From Primula veris (taxonomy: Eukaryota; Streptophyta; Magnoliopsida; Ericales; Primulaceae), in the NCBI GenBank assembly GCA_963682055.1, contig OY821747.1, positions 16,356,258 to 16,420,257 on the forward strand: a stretch of DNA of 64,000 nucleotides, written 5' to 3'. A program made the translations under genes and the position numbers. Of the stretch, positions 29,325-41,960 are shown piece after piece. Within the stretch, counting starts at the first letter, position 1; each line of letters opens with the position of its first letter. The notes under the pieces are model-generated. The model was not told the DNA's origin. It saw only the letters and a program-made list of their open reading frames with translations, and made no database searches.

Positions 29325-32300
29325 ATGGCTCAAAATAAAAATACGCAAAACAGTCACATCATGATGACCCGAAGCAAGTCCGCTGTCCAACTATCAACAC
29401 CCTCATTCCTTGTCATGGGCAAAAAGGTAGAGGCTAGCTCCGAAGTGAAAGCAAATTTCAAAGATGGTACATGGGCAAGTGACTCTTCTGATGAAGAAGG
29501 CTTGATTGGAAACCATCACTTAGAGGACAACTCAGATTCCATAACTAACACTCCCCGCTCAGTTGTTGCTACTTCAACAAACTCAACAAATATGCAAGTA
29601 CTGGTGATAAACGCTCCTACGGTGGAAGAACAAGTTAATGCAATCGCTGGGACCCTAGAAACTTTAATGAAGGCTCTTAATGAACGAGACGCTCAGATGG
29701 CGATATTGACTGACAGAGTTCAACAATTAGCGGAGCCACACCAAGGGGAAAATCGACGTAGAACTGAAGGAGGTGAAGGTTCTTCAAATGAGGAAAGGCC
29801 TTTAGAAATAACGAATGGCGCAATCCCTCTAGAGCAGCTGAAAGAGTTCATACTGGGTACTGTAAAAGGGAAATATGAAGAAGTGGCACATTCCTCCTTC
29901 GGCTATGTCAAACCTTACACACGGAGAATCGAACAATTAAGGATGCCTTACGCATATCAGCCACCCAAGTTTCAACAATTTGATGGCAAGGGAAATCCTA
30001 ATCAACACATTGCACATTTCATCGAGACTTGCAACAATGCAGGGACTTATGGGGACCTCATGGTGAAGCAATTTGTCCGCACACTAAAAGGAAATGCCTT
30101 CGAATGGTATTGTGACTTGCAACCGGGATCAATTGACACTTGGGAACAATTGGAGCAAGGATTCCTTAATCGTTTCTATAGCACTAGGCGCACTGTGAGC
30201 TTGATGGAATTGACAAATACCCGCCAATGGAAAGACGAGCCTGTTGAGGACTACATTCATCGATGGAGGGGATTGAGCTTGAATTGCAAAGATAGACTGT
30301 CCGAAACATCAGCAATAGAGATGTGTGTTCAAGGCATGCATTGGGGATTGTCCTACATTCTCCAAGGAATAAAACCAAAAACATTTGAGGATTTGGCAAG
30401 TAGAGCTCATGACATGGAAGTTAGTATCTCGACTAGCAGTGACCAAGCTCTCCTACTTCCAGGAACCCAAAAGACTCCAAATAAACAAGATGGAAGGAAA
30501 TGGATCAAATCTCATGCAATAACTGATAAAAGAGAATCGTTTGTCGTGTCAACTCCATCTCAAAGCATTCATCCCATCAAGGTGAAAGCTAGCATGAAGA
30601 ATGTTGAAGATGACAAGTCCAATGTAAATCAAAGAAGCGAAAGAAGAAGACTCACGCTAAGGGAGATGCAAGAGAAGGAATACCCGTTCCCTGACAACGA
30701 AGTTCCTCGCATGCTAGAAGAACTCATCGTACTTAAGCTCATCGATCTTCCACAAATGAAACGTCCTGAAGAGGCTGACAAAGTTGATGATGCAAATTAT
30801 TGCAAATTCCACCGTCTCGTCAGTCACCCAACCCACAAGTGTTTTGTCTTGAAGGAGAAGATCGTACAATTGGCCGCTCAAGGAAAAATCTCTTTGGAGG
30901 ATGAAGAAATAACTACTACCAATTACACATGTATCGTTACAAATCCAGAGTCTGAAAGCATGGACGAGATAAGGACAGACATGATTCAATTTGGATCTTT
31001 GCCGCCAATTGCAATCATCATGCAAAACTCGAGCATTGGAGACAATACCTCATGGACTTATGTTAGCCATATGGGAGGTTCAAGTTTATCCACCAGCGAA
31101 GAATTGAGTGGGTTTGAAGAGGGAGAAGACTACCCTTTGAATAACCCACAACCACTACAAAATGTCCCAGTTCACTCCATTTATGAGGGACAGCCTATTT
31201 ATGAATTCAAGAAAGATGGTCATTGCTTCTTTGACGTTTGTGAATGCAAAGATTGTTTGGATGACCAATGGGATGACTTCTTTGAAGACGACGAAGAAGC
31301 TAATAGAAAGAGTAAGAAAAATAAAAATAAGAAGAAATCAACCCAACAATCACTACGGGAAAGATACGAAGCTAGAGACCCAAGTGTTGGCCTGTTGGGT
31401 GAGCCATCAGGAAAGTTTGACTATTTTGTCCAATATACCAAAAAGGAAGAAGTGGGAGGATCAACGCCACCTACATGGGAGGATTTTCATAGAGAAGACG
31501 AGACAAAAGAAGTCGATCAATCTCTCAACTTTACCAATCCACTTGAAGATTCCTTAGAAGCACTCAAATTCGAAAGCAATGGCCAACCTCCGCATGCGCT
31601 AGGGTTGTGTAAAAACTTCTGCCTGGAATGTCAACAATTTCTAAAGAAAATGTACGAGGCCGGTGATAAGCAAGTTGGGGCGCTAAAAGAATCCGAGGGG
31701 GATTACTATGTACATCGACTCCAAGGGAGAGTAGTTGAAGAAACATCAAATCTGGATATTAGTACAGGAGTGCCCATTGCATACTACTATCGAGGCAAGC
31801 CGATCTACAAGTTTAAAGAAGACAACGGTCATTGCTTCTGGGATGTTTGCGAGTGTGAAGGTTGCATGGAGGATAGTTACCTCGAAGATGAAGAGGACGA
31901 AGACTACTATATTTCTAATTCATGCAATGTCGCAAGCATAGAGGAGTACACGGAAGAAAGTGAATGTGGTTCGGATGAAATTTCGGGAACATCATTTCAA
32001 GAAGAAAAGGTGAATCAAGTGGCAGACGTAACAACTATTAACTTCTCTGATGAAGATTTGTTGCCTGACACAAAACCTCATAATCGCCCGCTATTTGTTT
32101 CCGGATACATTCAAGAGAAAAAAATAGTTAGGATTTTACTAGATGGGGGGTCCGCTGTCAATATTCTACCACTGCGTACGTTAAATGATCTTGGAATTCC
32201 AATCGACGATTTATCACAAAGTCGTCTCATGATCCAGGGCTTTAATCAGGAGGGACAAAGGGCCGTCGGGAAAATCCATTTAAAGCTTGTGATAGATGAA

Positions 32301-33875
32301 ATGGCGTCAAGCGCATTGTTTCACGTCCTTAATGCGAAAACTTCTTACAATTTGCTCTTGGGGAGGCCATGGATTCACGAAAATCGAGTTGTCCCATCTA
32401 CCCTTCATCAGTGTTTTAAGTATTGCGTGGGGGATACAGTGAAAAGGGTTATGGCCGATCATAATCCCTTCAGCGGAGTCGAATCTTATTTTGCAGATGC
32501 CAAGTTCTACATGGATAAAGGTAAAGGAGTGAAATTGTCCACATCCGATTCTTTTCGAAATGATGGGAAATGGAGTAAAAATATCAAAGAAGGCAAGAAG
32601 AGTAGAATAAATCCTCCAATAATCAAAAAGAAAATGGAAATCTCACCGAAAACGATTAAACAATCAATCATCGGTAATTATAAGAGTGAATTAACTTTTC
32701 CTATTTCACCTTTTAAACAAGGTGGGGTACTTGAAGGATTCGTTCGACCAATGCATGGCCCATTAACTGAACATGGAGATTCTCCCGACATACGTATACA
32801 AGAAGTATTTAGCCCCAAAGCATATAAAATGCTTGAAAATGCAGGCTACACCTCTAAACAATCTAGCCTCCTTGGAAAACTTACTCCTGCAATAACAGGA
32901 GAAAACTGTCATGGCCTAAATCAGACTCAGTGCATGTTGAAACACAAGGGATATGCAATAAAAGAATCTCGCGCAGGGATTGGGTATAAGCCACCTCAAC
33001 CGACAAGAATTATAATAAAGAAAACAAGCAATTATTACACTTCGGTCCATGAAGACTCATCGTCAGAAAACGAATCATGTGGCTCCAATGATTTTGAGCC
33101 TTGTCAACAATCATGCAAGAGACGGTCCGTCTTTCAACGACTACACTCACCACAAACTTTGCCTTCAGTATTCGATAGGCTAAACATAAAACGAAGCTTA
33201 GTGATCACGAGGTGTTCAAGTGGACAAAAAACATCATCAAAAATATGGATGAAGAAAAAAGGGTCAGTTTTAAAACGCTTACATGCGAGAAAGAGAGTTT
33301 TAATATGTCAAAGGTTGTCAAGAAATAAATCAGTATTCAAGCGACTGGGGGCATCTACCAGGGAAACTTGGTCTGCTCGAAGGCGCTATAAGAGAACTGT
33401 GAAGTATATAGAGGATGAAGATATATTGCAATTAGAAAAATTGGAAATTACAACATCATACCACATCACTCTTACGGATGAGGACGAGCAAGTTGAGGAA
33501 GATGAAGAAGAGGCACCAGAAGAATTTGAAGAAGGCATCCAATCCACTGTTGATGAATTAAAAGAAGTAAATCTTGGCACACTGGACGAAAAAAGGCTTG
33601 AAGCGCAACAAAGGCTGGAGTGTTATCAAGCTCGTATGTCAAAATCATTCAACAAAAAGGTCAAGCGAAGATCTTTCCAAAAAGGGGATTTGGTGCTTGC
33701 CGTAAGAAGACCTATCATCATGACACGACGAATGGGAAACAAGTTCTTGTCAAAATGGGATGGTCCGCACACAGTGACTGAAGTTTATACAAATGGTGCA
33801 TACAAGTTACGCTCTGAAGATGGTTTAGAAATTGGGCCTATCAACGGAAAGTTCCTAAAGCGCTACTACTCTTGA
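29325..33875 (+). CDS. gag-protease polyprotein fused in frame to the integrase C-terminal tail
   Basis: The frame opens at 29244 inside the LTR, but the ATG at 29325 (MAQNKNTQ) is the better start. Residues below count from 29244. The gag core is at about 220-390 ([56 protein letters not shown]). A zinc-knuckle-like [19 protein letters not shown] lies near 520. The protease is at about 940-1060, with [13 protein letters not shown] (active Asp near 966) and [13 protein letters not shown] basic linker has repeated SVFxRL words. The sequence then reaches [10 protein letters not shown], the usual lead-in to RT, but passes directly to [19 protein letters not shown] and the integrase tail ([31 protein letters not shown]). 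A Cys-rich motif, GHCFxDVCECxxC, occurs twice (near 655 and 853). No stop or frameshift interrupts the frame. Confidence 0.9.
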   Translation: MAQNKNTQNSHIMMTRSKSAVQLSTPSFLVMGKKVEASSEVKANFKDGTWASDSSDEEGLIGNHHLEDNSDSITNTPRSVVATSTNSTNMQVLVINAPTVEEQVNAIAGTLETLMKALNERDAQMAILTDRVQQLAEPHQGENRRRTEGGEGSSNEERPLEITNGAIPLEQLKEFILGTVKGKYEEVAHSSFGYVKPYTRRIEQLRMPYAYQPPKFQQFDGKGNPNQHIAHFIETCNNAGTYGDLMVKQFVRTLKGNAFEWYCDLQPGSIDTWEQLEQGFLNRFYSTRRTVSLMELTNTRQWKDEPVEDYIHRWRGLSLNCKDRLSETSAIEMCVQGMHWGLSYILQGIKPKTFEDLASRAHDMEVSISTSSDQALLLPGTQKTPNKQDGRKWIKSHAITDKRESFVVSTPSQSIHPIKVKASMKNVEDDKSNVNQRSERRRLTLREMQEKEYPFPDNEVPRMLEELIVLKLIDLPQMKRPEEADKVDDANYCKFHRLVSHPTHKCFVLKEKIVQLAAQGKISLEDEEITTTNYTCIVTNPESESMDEIRTDMIQFGSLPPIAIIMQNSSIGDNTSWTYVSHMGGSSLSTSEELSGFEEGEDYPLNNPQPLQNVPVHSIYEGQPIYEFKKDGHCFFDVCECKDCLDDQWDDFFEDDEEANRKSKKNKNKKKSTQQSLRERYEARDPSVGLLGEPSGKFDYFVQYTKKEEVGGSTPPTWEDFHREDETKEVDQSLNFTNPLEDSLEALKFESNGQPPHALGLCKNFCLECQQFLKKMYEAGDKQVGALKESEGDYYVHRLQGRVVEETSNLDISTGVPIAYYYRGKPIYKFKEDNGHCFWDVCECEGCMEDSYLEDEEDEDYYISNSCNVASIEEYTEESECGSDEISGTSFQEEKVNQVADVTTINFSDEDLLPDTKPHNRPLFVSGYIQEKKIVRILLDGGSAVNILPLRTLNDLGIPIDDLSQSRLMIQGFNQEGQRAVGKIHLKLVIDEMASSALFHVLNAKTSYNLLLGRPWIHENRVVPSTLHQCFKYCVGDTVKRVMADHNPFSGVESYFADAKFYMDKGKGVKLSTSDSFRNDGKWSKNIKEGKKSRINPPIIKKKMEISPKTIKQSIIGNYKSELTFPISPFKQGGVLEGFVRPMHGPLTEHGDSPDIRIQEVFSPKAYKMLENAGYTSKQSSLLGKLTPAITGENCHGLNQTQCMLKHKGYAIKESRAGIGYKPPQPTRIIIKKTSNYYTSVHEDSSSENESCGSNDFEPCQQSCKRRSVFQRLHSPQTLPSVFDRLNIKRSLVITRCSSGQKTSSKIWMKKKGSVLKRLHARKRVLICQRLSRNKSVFKRLGASTRETWSARRRYKRTVKYIEDEDILQLEKLEITTSYHITLTDEDEQVEEDEEEAPEEFEEGIQSTVDELKEVNLGTLDEKRLEAQQRLECYQARMSKSFNKKVKRRSFQKGDLVLAVRRPIIMTRRMGNKFLSKWDGPHTVTEVYTNGAYKLRSEDGLEIGPINGKFLKRYYS

Positions 33876-36800
33876 AGAAATTAAAGCCACTCCTTGACGC
33901 AAGAGTATAAAGTGCATGTTACTCATCGCCCACATGAGTATAAATTGTGTGGCAATAAAATGAACTACGTTTGGCTTGATCCTTCACGGGTACGTAGGCA
34001 TCTTGAGGCTTGCTTCAAGTTCAGTCATACCAACAATAAAAAAAAAAAATCCTTCGCCAAAAGAGATAATAATAAAAACCTGAACTACGTTTGGCTTGAT
34101 CCCTTCGGGGTACGTAGACATCTTGAGAAATTCAAGATCAGCCATAAATAAACAAAAATAAAATAAAAATCATTACACAAATTTAAGAAAAACATCAGAA
34201 GACAAGGAAGTATCAATGGAAATGCCCAAAACGAAGTTCAATACTTTGTACAAGCAATTATAAACACAAAGGCAACATGAATTTTACTAGAGTTTCTCAA
34301 TTACAAAGGATTTCTCAAGTCACAATACTTCGAAGGAAAAACTAAGTCAAACAGTAAAGAAGCTAAGAAAACAAATGACCAAAACACTATGTAAGGGACG
34401 AAAGGAGGTCTCCTCCAACGACATCGATGTCTCCATCCGACAATGGAAGGGTCTTGTGAGCTCAAAACGGATGCACAAACTTCACTTTCTCCACTTCGCA
34501 ATTGTTCACTACTACAAATTGTCCAACCATCAAAGCATCCGCTGGAAAGCGTTGTTGCAGAAAAACAGGTTTTTGACACCGGTCTTGTGTGCGTCGATAA
34601 GGGGGCATGGATTCATCAATGTTAACCACAAATCACCAAGTCTGGCATAAATGTTCTCATAGTCGGCACCGCTTCGGTTGTCTCTTCATTCAAGCACCAT
34701 GCAGGGAGCTCAAGCCTACGAACTTAAAGATATTCACCCATCAAGAATGAGAGACTCTGTCACCTTATCGCTGTCGTCCGCCATCGCTGAATAGCCTTTG
34801 GAAAGAACCTTGTCACCATTCCTCAATCTGCAAGTTCTTTGTCACAATACCAAGGATCGGAGAGAAGCAGGACGTTAATCCATCGCCTTTGCTCTGTCGG
34901 GATGTCTTAAGCTACAAAAACTATAGTGGTCATTGTCCTTGCTGCTTTGATCATCACACAATATTGTTGAGCTGATTCTATTGGGAAACATCAAGTTTGC
35001 CCGTCCTAATTAATAAGAATGCCAGAGAATGCTAATGGATGCGTTAAAGAGAGGCAAGGCTATTTCGCCAATTTCAGAAAGTTTCGATGCTGCTTGAAAA
35101 TTGCTCATAAGTTTCTCTTTAGAACTCCAAATGAGGCGATTCAAGATGTTCTGGAACTCCAGAAGATATATCTAAAAGGTTTGTTCTGAGTTTGAAAAGA
35201 TAAGAGTCCACATAATGGGTAAAGCTGAGCTTGAAGCTTCTGTAAGATGCAGATTTGAAGTTCCTTATTTGATGCACGCACGAAGCAAATATATATGCAT
35301 GGAAAACAAAAGGCATGGCCTTCTGAAACAAACAAGTGCGTGCCTGGTTGGAGTAGTAAAAAGTTCAACCTCAATACGATGCACATACAAGCTGTTAAAT
35401 TTGTCACCTTTCAAGCGCAAGAGATGTTTCGAAAAATCTCATCGGCCTGTTAGAAAATCAAAGAAACAAACAAGCATCAAACAAAGGGAAAAAAAAATAA
35501 TCAAAATAGAAAAGGAAACATGGAACAAAATTGTGTTCCTTAAATAAAAGGGGACATGTAAAGAATGATAAATAAAGGCATGTAAAAGCAAGCCAATATG
35601 CAAACTCACGGAGACTCCCCTCAACAATGGTCAAGTAATTACTCGTCGAAAAAAAATGTTACTTGATCCCCCGGATTTATAGGAATTGTCGCGGGCATAT
35701 CCGCTGCCACATCATCGTGAAGCTCCACCATGCCGGAAAAGACTTCTGGAAAGTGTTGTGATCATCCCCGCAATGACGTCATCTGCTTTCCAAGCACCAA
35801 TTTGCGAAGAAAACCGAAGACGGATATATGATTATTTGTTAATTAGCCACTAGTCATGCTAGAAAACTTGAAGTTGATTGTGGTGGTCGAGGTCATTAAC
35901 AAGATTAAAAGCCGCCGCTGCAGCTTCACACCACCGATATCTGAATACTTTCCCGTCGCCAAGCATGTCGTCGGAAATCATGAGCTGGACTGGAAATTTT
36001 TGGGCAAGCACCCACTGCTGCATCATCGTCGTGAAGACTGAAGAGGTCCTCCAATTCCAAAGCTACAAAGTCAGTCCAGTTTCGAGTTCCGCACTGTATC
36101 ATAGGCAACTCGTACTCTTCAAGGTTCTGCCAGCTCTTCGCTCTACTTTAATCATCTGACGCCAACAACAAAAATCGATCAAGGTTCCAAGGAACTTCTA
36201 GATTGTTTTCCCATCGAGATCCAACGCGATTATAAACCATTGTTGCAGCTGCATGCTTTACGTTTATGATCATCTTGTTGTCGCCAAAATCCGCCTTTGG
36301 AAAACATAACATCATCGCATTGAAGCTACGACACTTCTCCTTGCTTGACTGAGCTTCCCCGCCTTGCCAGCAAAGATTCGGGACTATTTTACAGCCGAAG
36401 TTGAGCTCCACCAAGCGACAGTAACTCCGATAAAACAAACTAGCCACCGAGCCTAGTACCACCAGGTCACACTAGTGAACTTGAAGTCGTTCGCAAGGTC
36501 GAAATCACCGACACACACGTCACCAAGATCAAGAAACTTTGCTGCAGTTTTGCTCCTTGGACTCTTGAACAACAATGGGAAGGAGTTATCAACATAAAGT
36601 GACACCAGAAAATATCGGATTCAGTTAAATTTACCAACAAAGTTTTATACTCTACAATCTAAGAAGCAAAATAAAATGATTTTACTACAGGAATCAAAGC
36701 AAAAGGCTCAAGGGTTATATAAAAAAAAACTAATCCTGGAAAAGGCTAAGACAATTAAGGAGAAACAAAAGTATGTTGTCATGCAAAATAAGGAAAAACC

Positions 36801-38610
36801 TTACAATATTTGACAAGAACAAGCAAGGTACCGCTACTAGCAAGAAGATGTGGTGGTCAAACAAAGAGGGCATGCAAACCCTTGTAGCAGAACTCTTTAT
36901 CTACGACAAGTTAATATTTAAGTTGCAATATATACCGAAAAGAAAACCAGCAACAACAAAAAAAAAACCGAAACTCAATCTGATTTCCATGTTTTCCTCC
37001 ATCTTCACCAGACCAACAAACAAATTAGAAAATTCGAAATGCCTAGGACTTGTTTCGTCATCACCAAACCAACAATAAATTTGAAAACTTGAGCAAATTA
37101 GCGAGTCTTCCCCACTGGCACCGAGCCAGCAACAACTCCACAAAGTGGTACGTTTACATGAAGGTCTTCTATAATTTTACCGGACCAGCAACGAATCCAA
37201 AAGGATCGAGCCATTTTTGAGGTCTTATTGCATCGTACCAGAGATGCAACAAACTGATAACGAGCGGATTTTCAGATCTTCTTCCGTTATACCGAGCCAG
37301 CAACGACTCCAAAGAGATGAGCCGTTCTCGGGTTTTCCTACACGAGCACCGATCTGGTAATAGCCCTACAGAAACGCGTCAACAATTTGTTTTTCGGCAA
37401 AATTTTATAGCCACCTGTATGATAGAAACGCCTCCTCAATATTGTTGAACAAGAATATGTATTATGTTGCATTTGTTCTCTAATCAAAGAAAGAGCTATG
37501 ATCAAACAAAATGAAAGCGCCAAAGAAAAATTACAAAAGCTAGCAATTCTATAAAAAGAGAAAATATCATTAGAATAATACAAAGGAAGGTCCAGATCAA
37601 ACAATCCGTGTTAAGGACGAAAATACAAGCTCAAGGTAATCGTCAAAGTCATGCAGCTTGGTTCTCGCTACAAAGATGAAGTTTCTGATTCCTCACTATC
37701 TAGCCAAAGCAGCTAAACGTACCAAGGTCGCTCTACTCTATCGTGCAATCGTCCGAGTCAGACATGGAAATGGTTATCAAACAGTGGATAGACATCCTGG
37801 AAAGTCGTCTTATTGGTACCTTATCATCACCGAATGGGTTAGTACACCACTTGAGGACATTGTGATGGTCTCCAAATAGCACCATCGACATCACAGAAGC
37901 TTTGACGAAGAAAAAAAACGTTTGCTGAAAGTGAATGTAAAAAAAAAAAAAAAAAAAAAAAAAAAGGTGATCCTTCACACTCTTCTTGATACTGGAACTC
38001 CAATAAGTGATTGAATGGTGAAATGCAACAATGGAGCATTTCCTATTTATAGGCAACAAGTGATTGGCTGCATTTCTACGTTGCTTATGTAGAAGATTTG
38101 AATAAAATGGAGCAACGTTGTTTGGTGATGATTTAATATACGCTGAAAACTTGGGCTCAGATTGGGAGGTTACAAACTCAAATGTAATAATGGTACTATG
38201 TAGTCAAGGAGGTTACGAAATAATATATCAATAATCAGTGATTTAATTGCCATTAAAAATAGTTGTGAGGTTTAATAACAAAGGTTACAGAAAACTAAAA
38301 GTCTTTCGTTTAATGACGTTATGATTACAAATTTTAAGGCAAGAAAAGGCAAAGCTCACCAAAATTGTGAAAACAAAAAAATCACATGTCTCATAATGGA
38401 TTTATTTTATTTTCTATTTTAAAAAAAAAAAAAAAAAAAAAACTTATGACTCTTATCGAGTTAGGAGACAGTTACATGCTCAAAATCAAAGCATTCTTTT
38501 CTAAAGAGAAAACTCCAATTTGTTCTTGAAAAAAAAGGACTCTTCTCTGCAAAAAAAAAAATTTGTATTCGAGACGTGTTCATTCAAAATGATTTTTTAA
38601 ACAAGTCTCG
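33876..38610 (+). other. Non-coding 3' internal region of the retrotransposon
   Basis: About 4.7 kb without a supported gene. A 48-bp motif with AACTACGTTTGGCTTGATCC and GGTACGTAG..CATCTTGAG occurs at about 33961 and 34081; such motifs are common after pol in plant Ty3 elements. An A run lies near 37938-37966. Antisense or extra ORFs may once have been here, but none is intact. Confidence 0.6.
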
Positions 38611-38621
38611 AAGGGGGCATT
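38611..38621 (+). other. Polypurine tract
   Basis: AAGGGGGCATT sits directly before the 3' LTR. The mirror form of the same tract is found next to the minus-strand LTR at 63802. Confidence 0.8.
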
Positions 38622-39937
38622 TGTAGACACGCAAATTTTTTTTGGCAAATAAAAATATGCCACGTGTCTCCTATAAAATAAAATTTTCTAAATTATGTAT
38701 TAGTATTTTCAAAATCAAATAAATATTATCTTTTGGTTTACATTATAAAAGCAATAAATGTCATTTTCTTTGACTATATTTTAATTTTTCTCTCAAACAA
38801 TGAAAGTGCTTCTATTTTAGTACTTGTTTGTTTAAAATTACAAAGAAATGGTAAGCCAAAGAATGATTACATTTAATTATGGACCATTTTGATCCTAAAC
38901 ACAAACTACAAGACCATTTTGATCCTAAACTCAAACTACAAGACCATTTTGATCCTAAACTCTAACTACAAGACCATTTTGATCCTAAACTCAAACTATA
39001 AGACCATTTTGATCCTAAACACAAACTACGAGGGGGAAATATCGCGATAAAGACCACACCAACTACTATAAATAGATGGCCAACCTAAGCCAAAAGGGGG
39101 ACAAAAAAAAAGGACAACAAGTGGAAGGCAAAAGGTGAAGCCAAATCCAAGAGAGAGAAGCTCTACCGAAGTCAAGCCATCAACCACCGAAGCACTTGAA
39201 GATCTTCATCAAACACGAAGAACTTCAAGCAAGCTCATCAACAAATCCACGACAAAATCCACCATTTGATCCGCAAGAAGCTCCAAAGGCCGCGAATTAA
39301 GTGTTTTTCAAGACGAAGCATTCGAAGATCTTCATAAAAAAACGAAGAACTTCAAGCAAGCTCATCAACAAATTCAAGACAAATCCACCATTTGATCCGC
39401 AAGAAGCTCCAAAGGCCGCGAATTAAGTGTTTTTCAAGACCAAGCATTCGAAGATCTTCATCAAGCCCGAAGAACTTCAAGCAAGCTCATCCACAAATCC
39501 AAGGAAAATTCACTATCTGATCTGCAAGAAGCTCCAAAGGTCGTGAATCAAGTGTTTTTCAAAACCAACTATTCAAAAATCTTCATCAAGACTGAAGAAC
39601 TTCAAGCAAGTTTATCAACAAATTCAAAGAAGATCCTCATTCGATCCTCAAAAATACTTTAAAACCACAAATCAAGCGTTTCCCAAGATCAAACTCACAA
39701 AGAAGTACAAGTCAAGATCAACCTCAAAACTCGAGCAAGTTAACATCTCGATTATTTACAAGCAATTCGAGCCACAAGGAATTCAATTTTGAAGAGATTA
39801 ATCAAAGGATTTATATTTTCTTTATTTTAGAAAATATTCAGAGATTGTACCCGCAAAATATAAATAAATAAAATTATTTTGCTTTCTCCATTTATTTTCT
39901 GTCTTGGTATATTAGATAGAAAAATTTGTGTGAAACA
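38622..39937 (+). repeat. 3' LTR, 1316 bp
   Basis: Same length and nearly the same sequence as the 5' LTR, with the same 30-31 bp and roughly 140-bp internal repeats and TATA box (near 39066). It is followed by the TSD copy GTAAC. Confidence 0.92.
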
Positions 39938-39942
39938 GTAAC

Positions 39943-40585
39943 AAAACTTTTTCTATATTCTCTCCTCTACTCTTTGTTCACCCATCTCGTTTTAGTAATT
40001 TGGATGAAAATTCTCCCTTCATCGAATAAATTAGGTTTTTTTATGGACTGCTTGAAAATCGTACTTCTTTTTATCAAGTGAGAATTAATAAAAACATACC
40101 CTACACCTATTATATTAACAAAAACATATTCTAAAAAGTTACATTATCAAAAACATAATTTCAATTAATAATTAATAAAAAACAAAAAAATTCATTCATC
40201 CCTGCCAATCTCTTTTACCTCTCTCTCTCTCTCATCTCACTATTTCCTCCTCTTATCCCCTCTCCGATCTCTCTCTCCTCATTCTTTCTTCTTCTGATCT
40301 CTCTCCTCCTCCTTTTCTCTCTTTCCGGTCTCTCATCCTTGCTCTCTCTTTCCGATCTCTCTTTTTTCATTCCTCTATCTTTCCGATATTTTTCTCCTTC
40401 TTCCTCCCTTTCTCTCTTCGGTGGAGATTGAAACAGAGACATCCGTCGGAGTGGGCGGCGAGTGTGTAGAGTGAGATCGAAAACTCGAGGTTGATGTCGA
40501 CGGAGATGCGGTCGCAGAAGGAGAAGCCCACGACGACGACGTGGCAGTTCGAGATTGGAGAACGAACAATAGTTGGATTTGTTGA
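39943..40585. other. Intergenic, CT-rich stretch
   Basis: No gene. From about 40205 to 40420 the plus strand is rich in C and T (CTCTCTCT words), which produces long charged but meaningless frames on the other strand. AAAACATACC at about 40092 and its mirror form at about 41935-41965 might mark the ends of an old element, but no TSD was found. Confidence 0.4.
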
Positions 40586-41149
40586 TGTGACGACCCAGAT
40601 TTCCAGGAAGGAAATTCTGTGGTGCGGTATTGTGCGTCAGTCCCACATCGTCCAGATATGAGAGTACTCATGTGGTATATGAGCTTAAAGATCCATTTCC
40701 TATCAACAAGGCCTTTTAAAGCCGTGCGGCACAATAGCGAGGACGGAACTCCACAGTTAAGCGTGCTTAGCTTGGAGTAGTATCAGGATGGGTGACCCCC
40801 CTGAGAAGTTGTGCCAAAACGGACAATATTGTTGATACGGGCGTAGCGGTTCGGTCCGTAGGGCCGGGTCGTTACAGATGGTATCAGAGCCTCTATCTGG
40901 CTGGAAATGTGGGGACTAGCACGTGTGTGTGAGCCCCTGAAGGACGACGTGCCCGACGAGGACGTCGTGCCTAAAGGGAGGGTGATTGTGACGACCCAGA
41001 TTTCCATGAAGGAAATTCTGTGATGCGGTGTTGTGCGTCAGTCCCACATCGCCCAGATATGAGAGTACCCGTGTGGTATATGAGCTTAAAGATCCATTTG
41101 CTATCAACAATGTCTTTTAAAGCTGTGCGGCACAATAGCGAGGACGGAA
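40586..41149 (+). mobile_element. Cassandra-type TRIM: LTR, primer-binding site, internal part, truncated second LTR
   Basis: The first LTR is 40586-40876 (291 bp, TGTGACGACCC to GTCGTTACA). Two bases on, TGGTATCAGAGC (40879-40890) is the standard initiator tRNA-Met primer-binding site. An internal part of only about 110 bp ends in a purine tract (AAAGGGAGGGTGAT), and the second LTR starts at 40987 and breaks off near 41149. The LTR contains a 5S-rRNA-like core. The short internal part and the 5S-like LTR are the marks of Cassandra TRIM elements, which have no ORF. Confidence 0.85.
40713..40812 (+). promoter_or_regulatory. 5S-rRNA-like sequence with internal Pol III control boxes
   Basis: The LTR includes CACAGTTAAGCGTGCTTAGC (A box, 40755-40766) and AGGATGGGTGACC (C box, 40785-40797), spaced as in a plant 5S rRNA gene. 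It is part of a TRIM, not a functional 5S gene. Confidence 0.85.
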
Positions 41150-41159
41150 CCGAACCACC

Positions 41160-41450
41160 TGTAACGACCCGGCCCCACGGACCGAACCGTTACGCCCGTA
41201 TCAACAATATTGTCCGCTTTGGCACAACTTCCCAGGGGGGTCACCCATCCTGATACTACTCCAAGATAAGCACGCTTAACTGTGGACTTCCGTCCTCGCT
41301 ATTGTACCGCACGGCTTTAAAAGGCCTTATTGATAGGAAATGGATCTTTAAGCTCATATACCACACGGGTACTCTCATATTTGGGCGATGTGGGACTGAC
41401 GCACAACACCGAACCACAGAATTTCCTTCCTGGAAATCTGGGTCGTCACA
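41160..41450 (-). mobile_element. Cassandra LTR in inverted orientation
   Basis: A complete 291-bp LTR in the opposite orientation (TGTAACGACCC to GGTCGTCACA as read on the plus strand). It follows the truncated LTR with only about 10 bp between them, so the three LTRs form an inverted structure. Confidence 0.85.
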
Positions 41451-41499
41451 ATTAACTAGTGTAATAAGCTTGAAAAATAAGTGTATGGATTCTGTGAAT

Positions 41500-41960
41500 T
41501 AAGCTTATGAAGTTGAAAATTATGGATATGAATTATGTAATTAAGGATATGAATTCTGTAAATTGGAGTATGAACTTTGAAAATAAGGATGAACTCTACG
41601 AATCAGTATATGAACTTTTGAAATAAGGGTATGAACTTTTAGAATAAGTGTATGAAAATATACAAATTAGGGTATAAACTTTTGAAATAAAGGTATAAAC
41701 TTTTGGAATAAGGATTCAATATACAAATTAGGTTATGAACTTTGAAATAATTGTATAAACTTTTGGAATAAGGGTATGAAATATACAAATTAGGGTATGA
41801 ACTTTTAAAATAAGAGTATAGACTTTTGAAATAAGGGTATGAAATATACAAATTAGGGTATGAACTTTTAAAATAAGAGTATTGATTTTTGGAATAAGGG
41901 TATAAAATATACAAATTAGGGTATGAACTTTTGGGTATGTTTTTGTTAATTAAAATTTTG
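41500..41960. repeat. AT-rich tandem repeat of about 40-60 bp
   Basis: Words such as GGGTATGAACTTTTGAAATA and AATATACAAATTAGGGTATG repeat about ten times. The Tyr/Ser/Lys-rich frame on the other strand is produced by this repeat and is not a gene. Confidence 0.7.

Larger units (their letters stand above)
27940..39937 (+). mobile_element. Ty3/gypsy retrotransposon with fused gag-protease-IN tail ORF, 12.0 kb, TSD GTAAC
   Basis: Two LTRs of exactly 1316 bp (27940-29255 and 38622-39937) are flanked by GTAAC on both sides (27935-27939 and 39938-39942). I see about four differences between the LTRs, so the insertion is very recent. The internal region has one 1543-codon ORF and then about 4.7 kb without a gene. 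RT, RNase H and the integrase core are missing. It can be called a large non-autonomous element that makes its own Gag and protease; the polymerase would have to come from a relative. Confidence 0.92.

Noticed and set aside
40215..40734. Arg/Glu-rich protein on the minus strand
   Set aside because: Arises from CT-rich simple sequence next to, and partly inside, a Cassandra LTR.
40713..40812. A 5S rRNA gene
   Set aside because: The 5S-like sequence lies within Cassandra LTRs, differs from a true 5S gene outside the control boxes, and recurs with LTR ends and a tRNA-Met primer site.
41639..41914. Tyr/Ser/Lys repeat protein on the minus strand
   Set aside because: It is the translation of an AT-rich tandem repeat.
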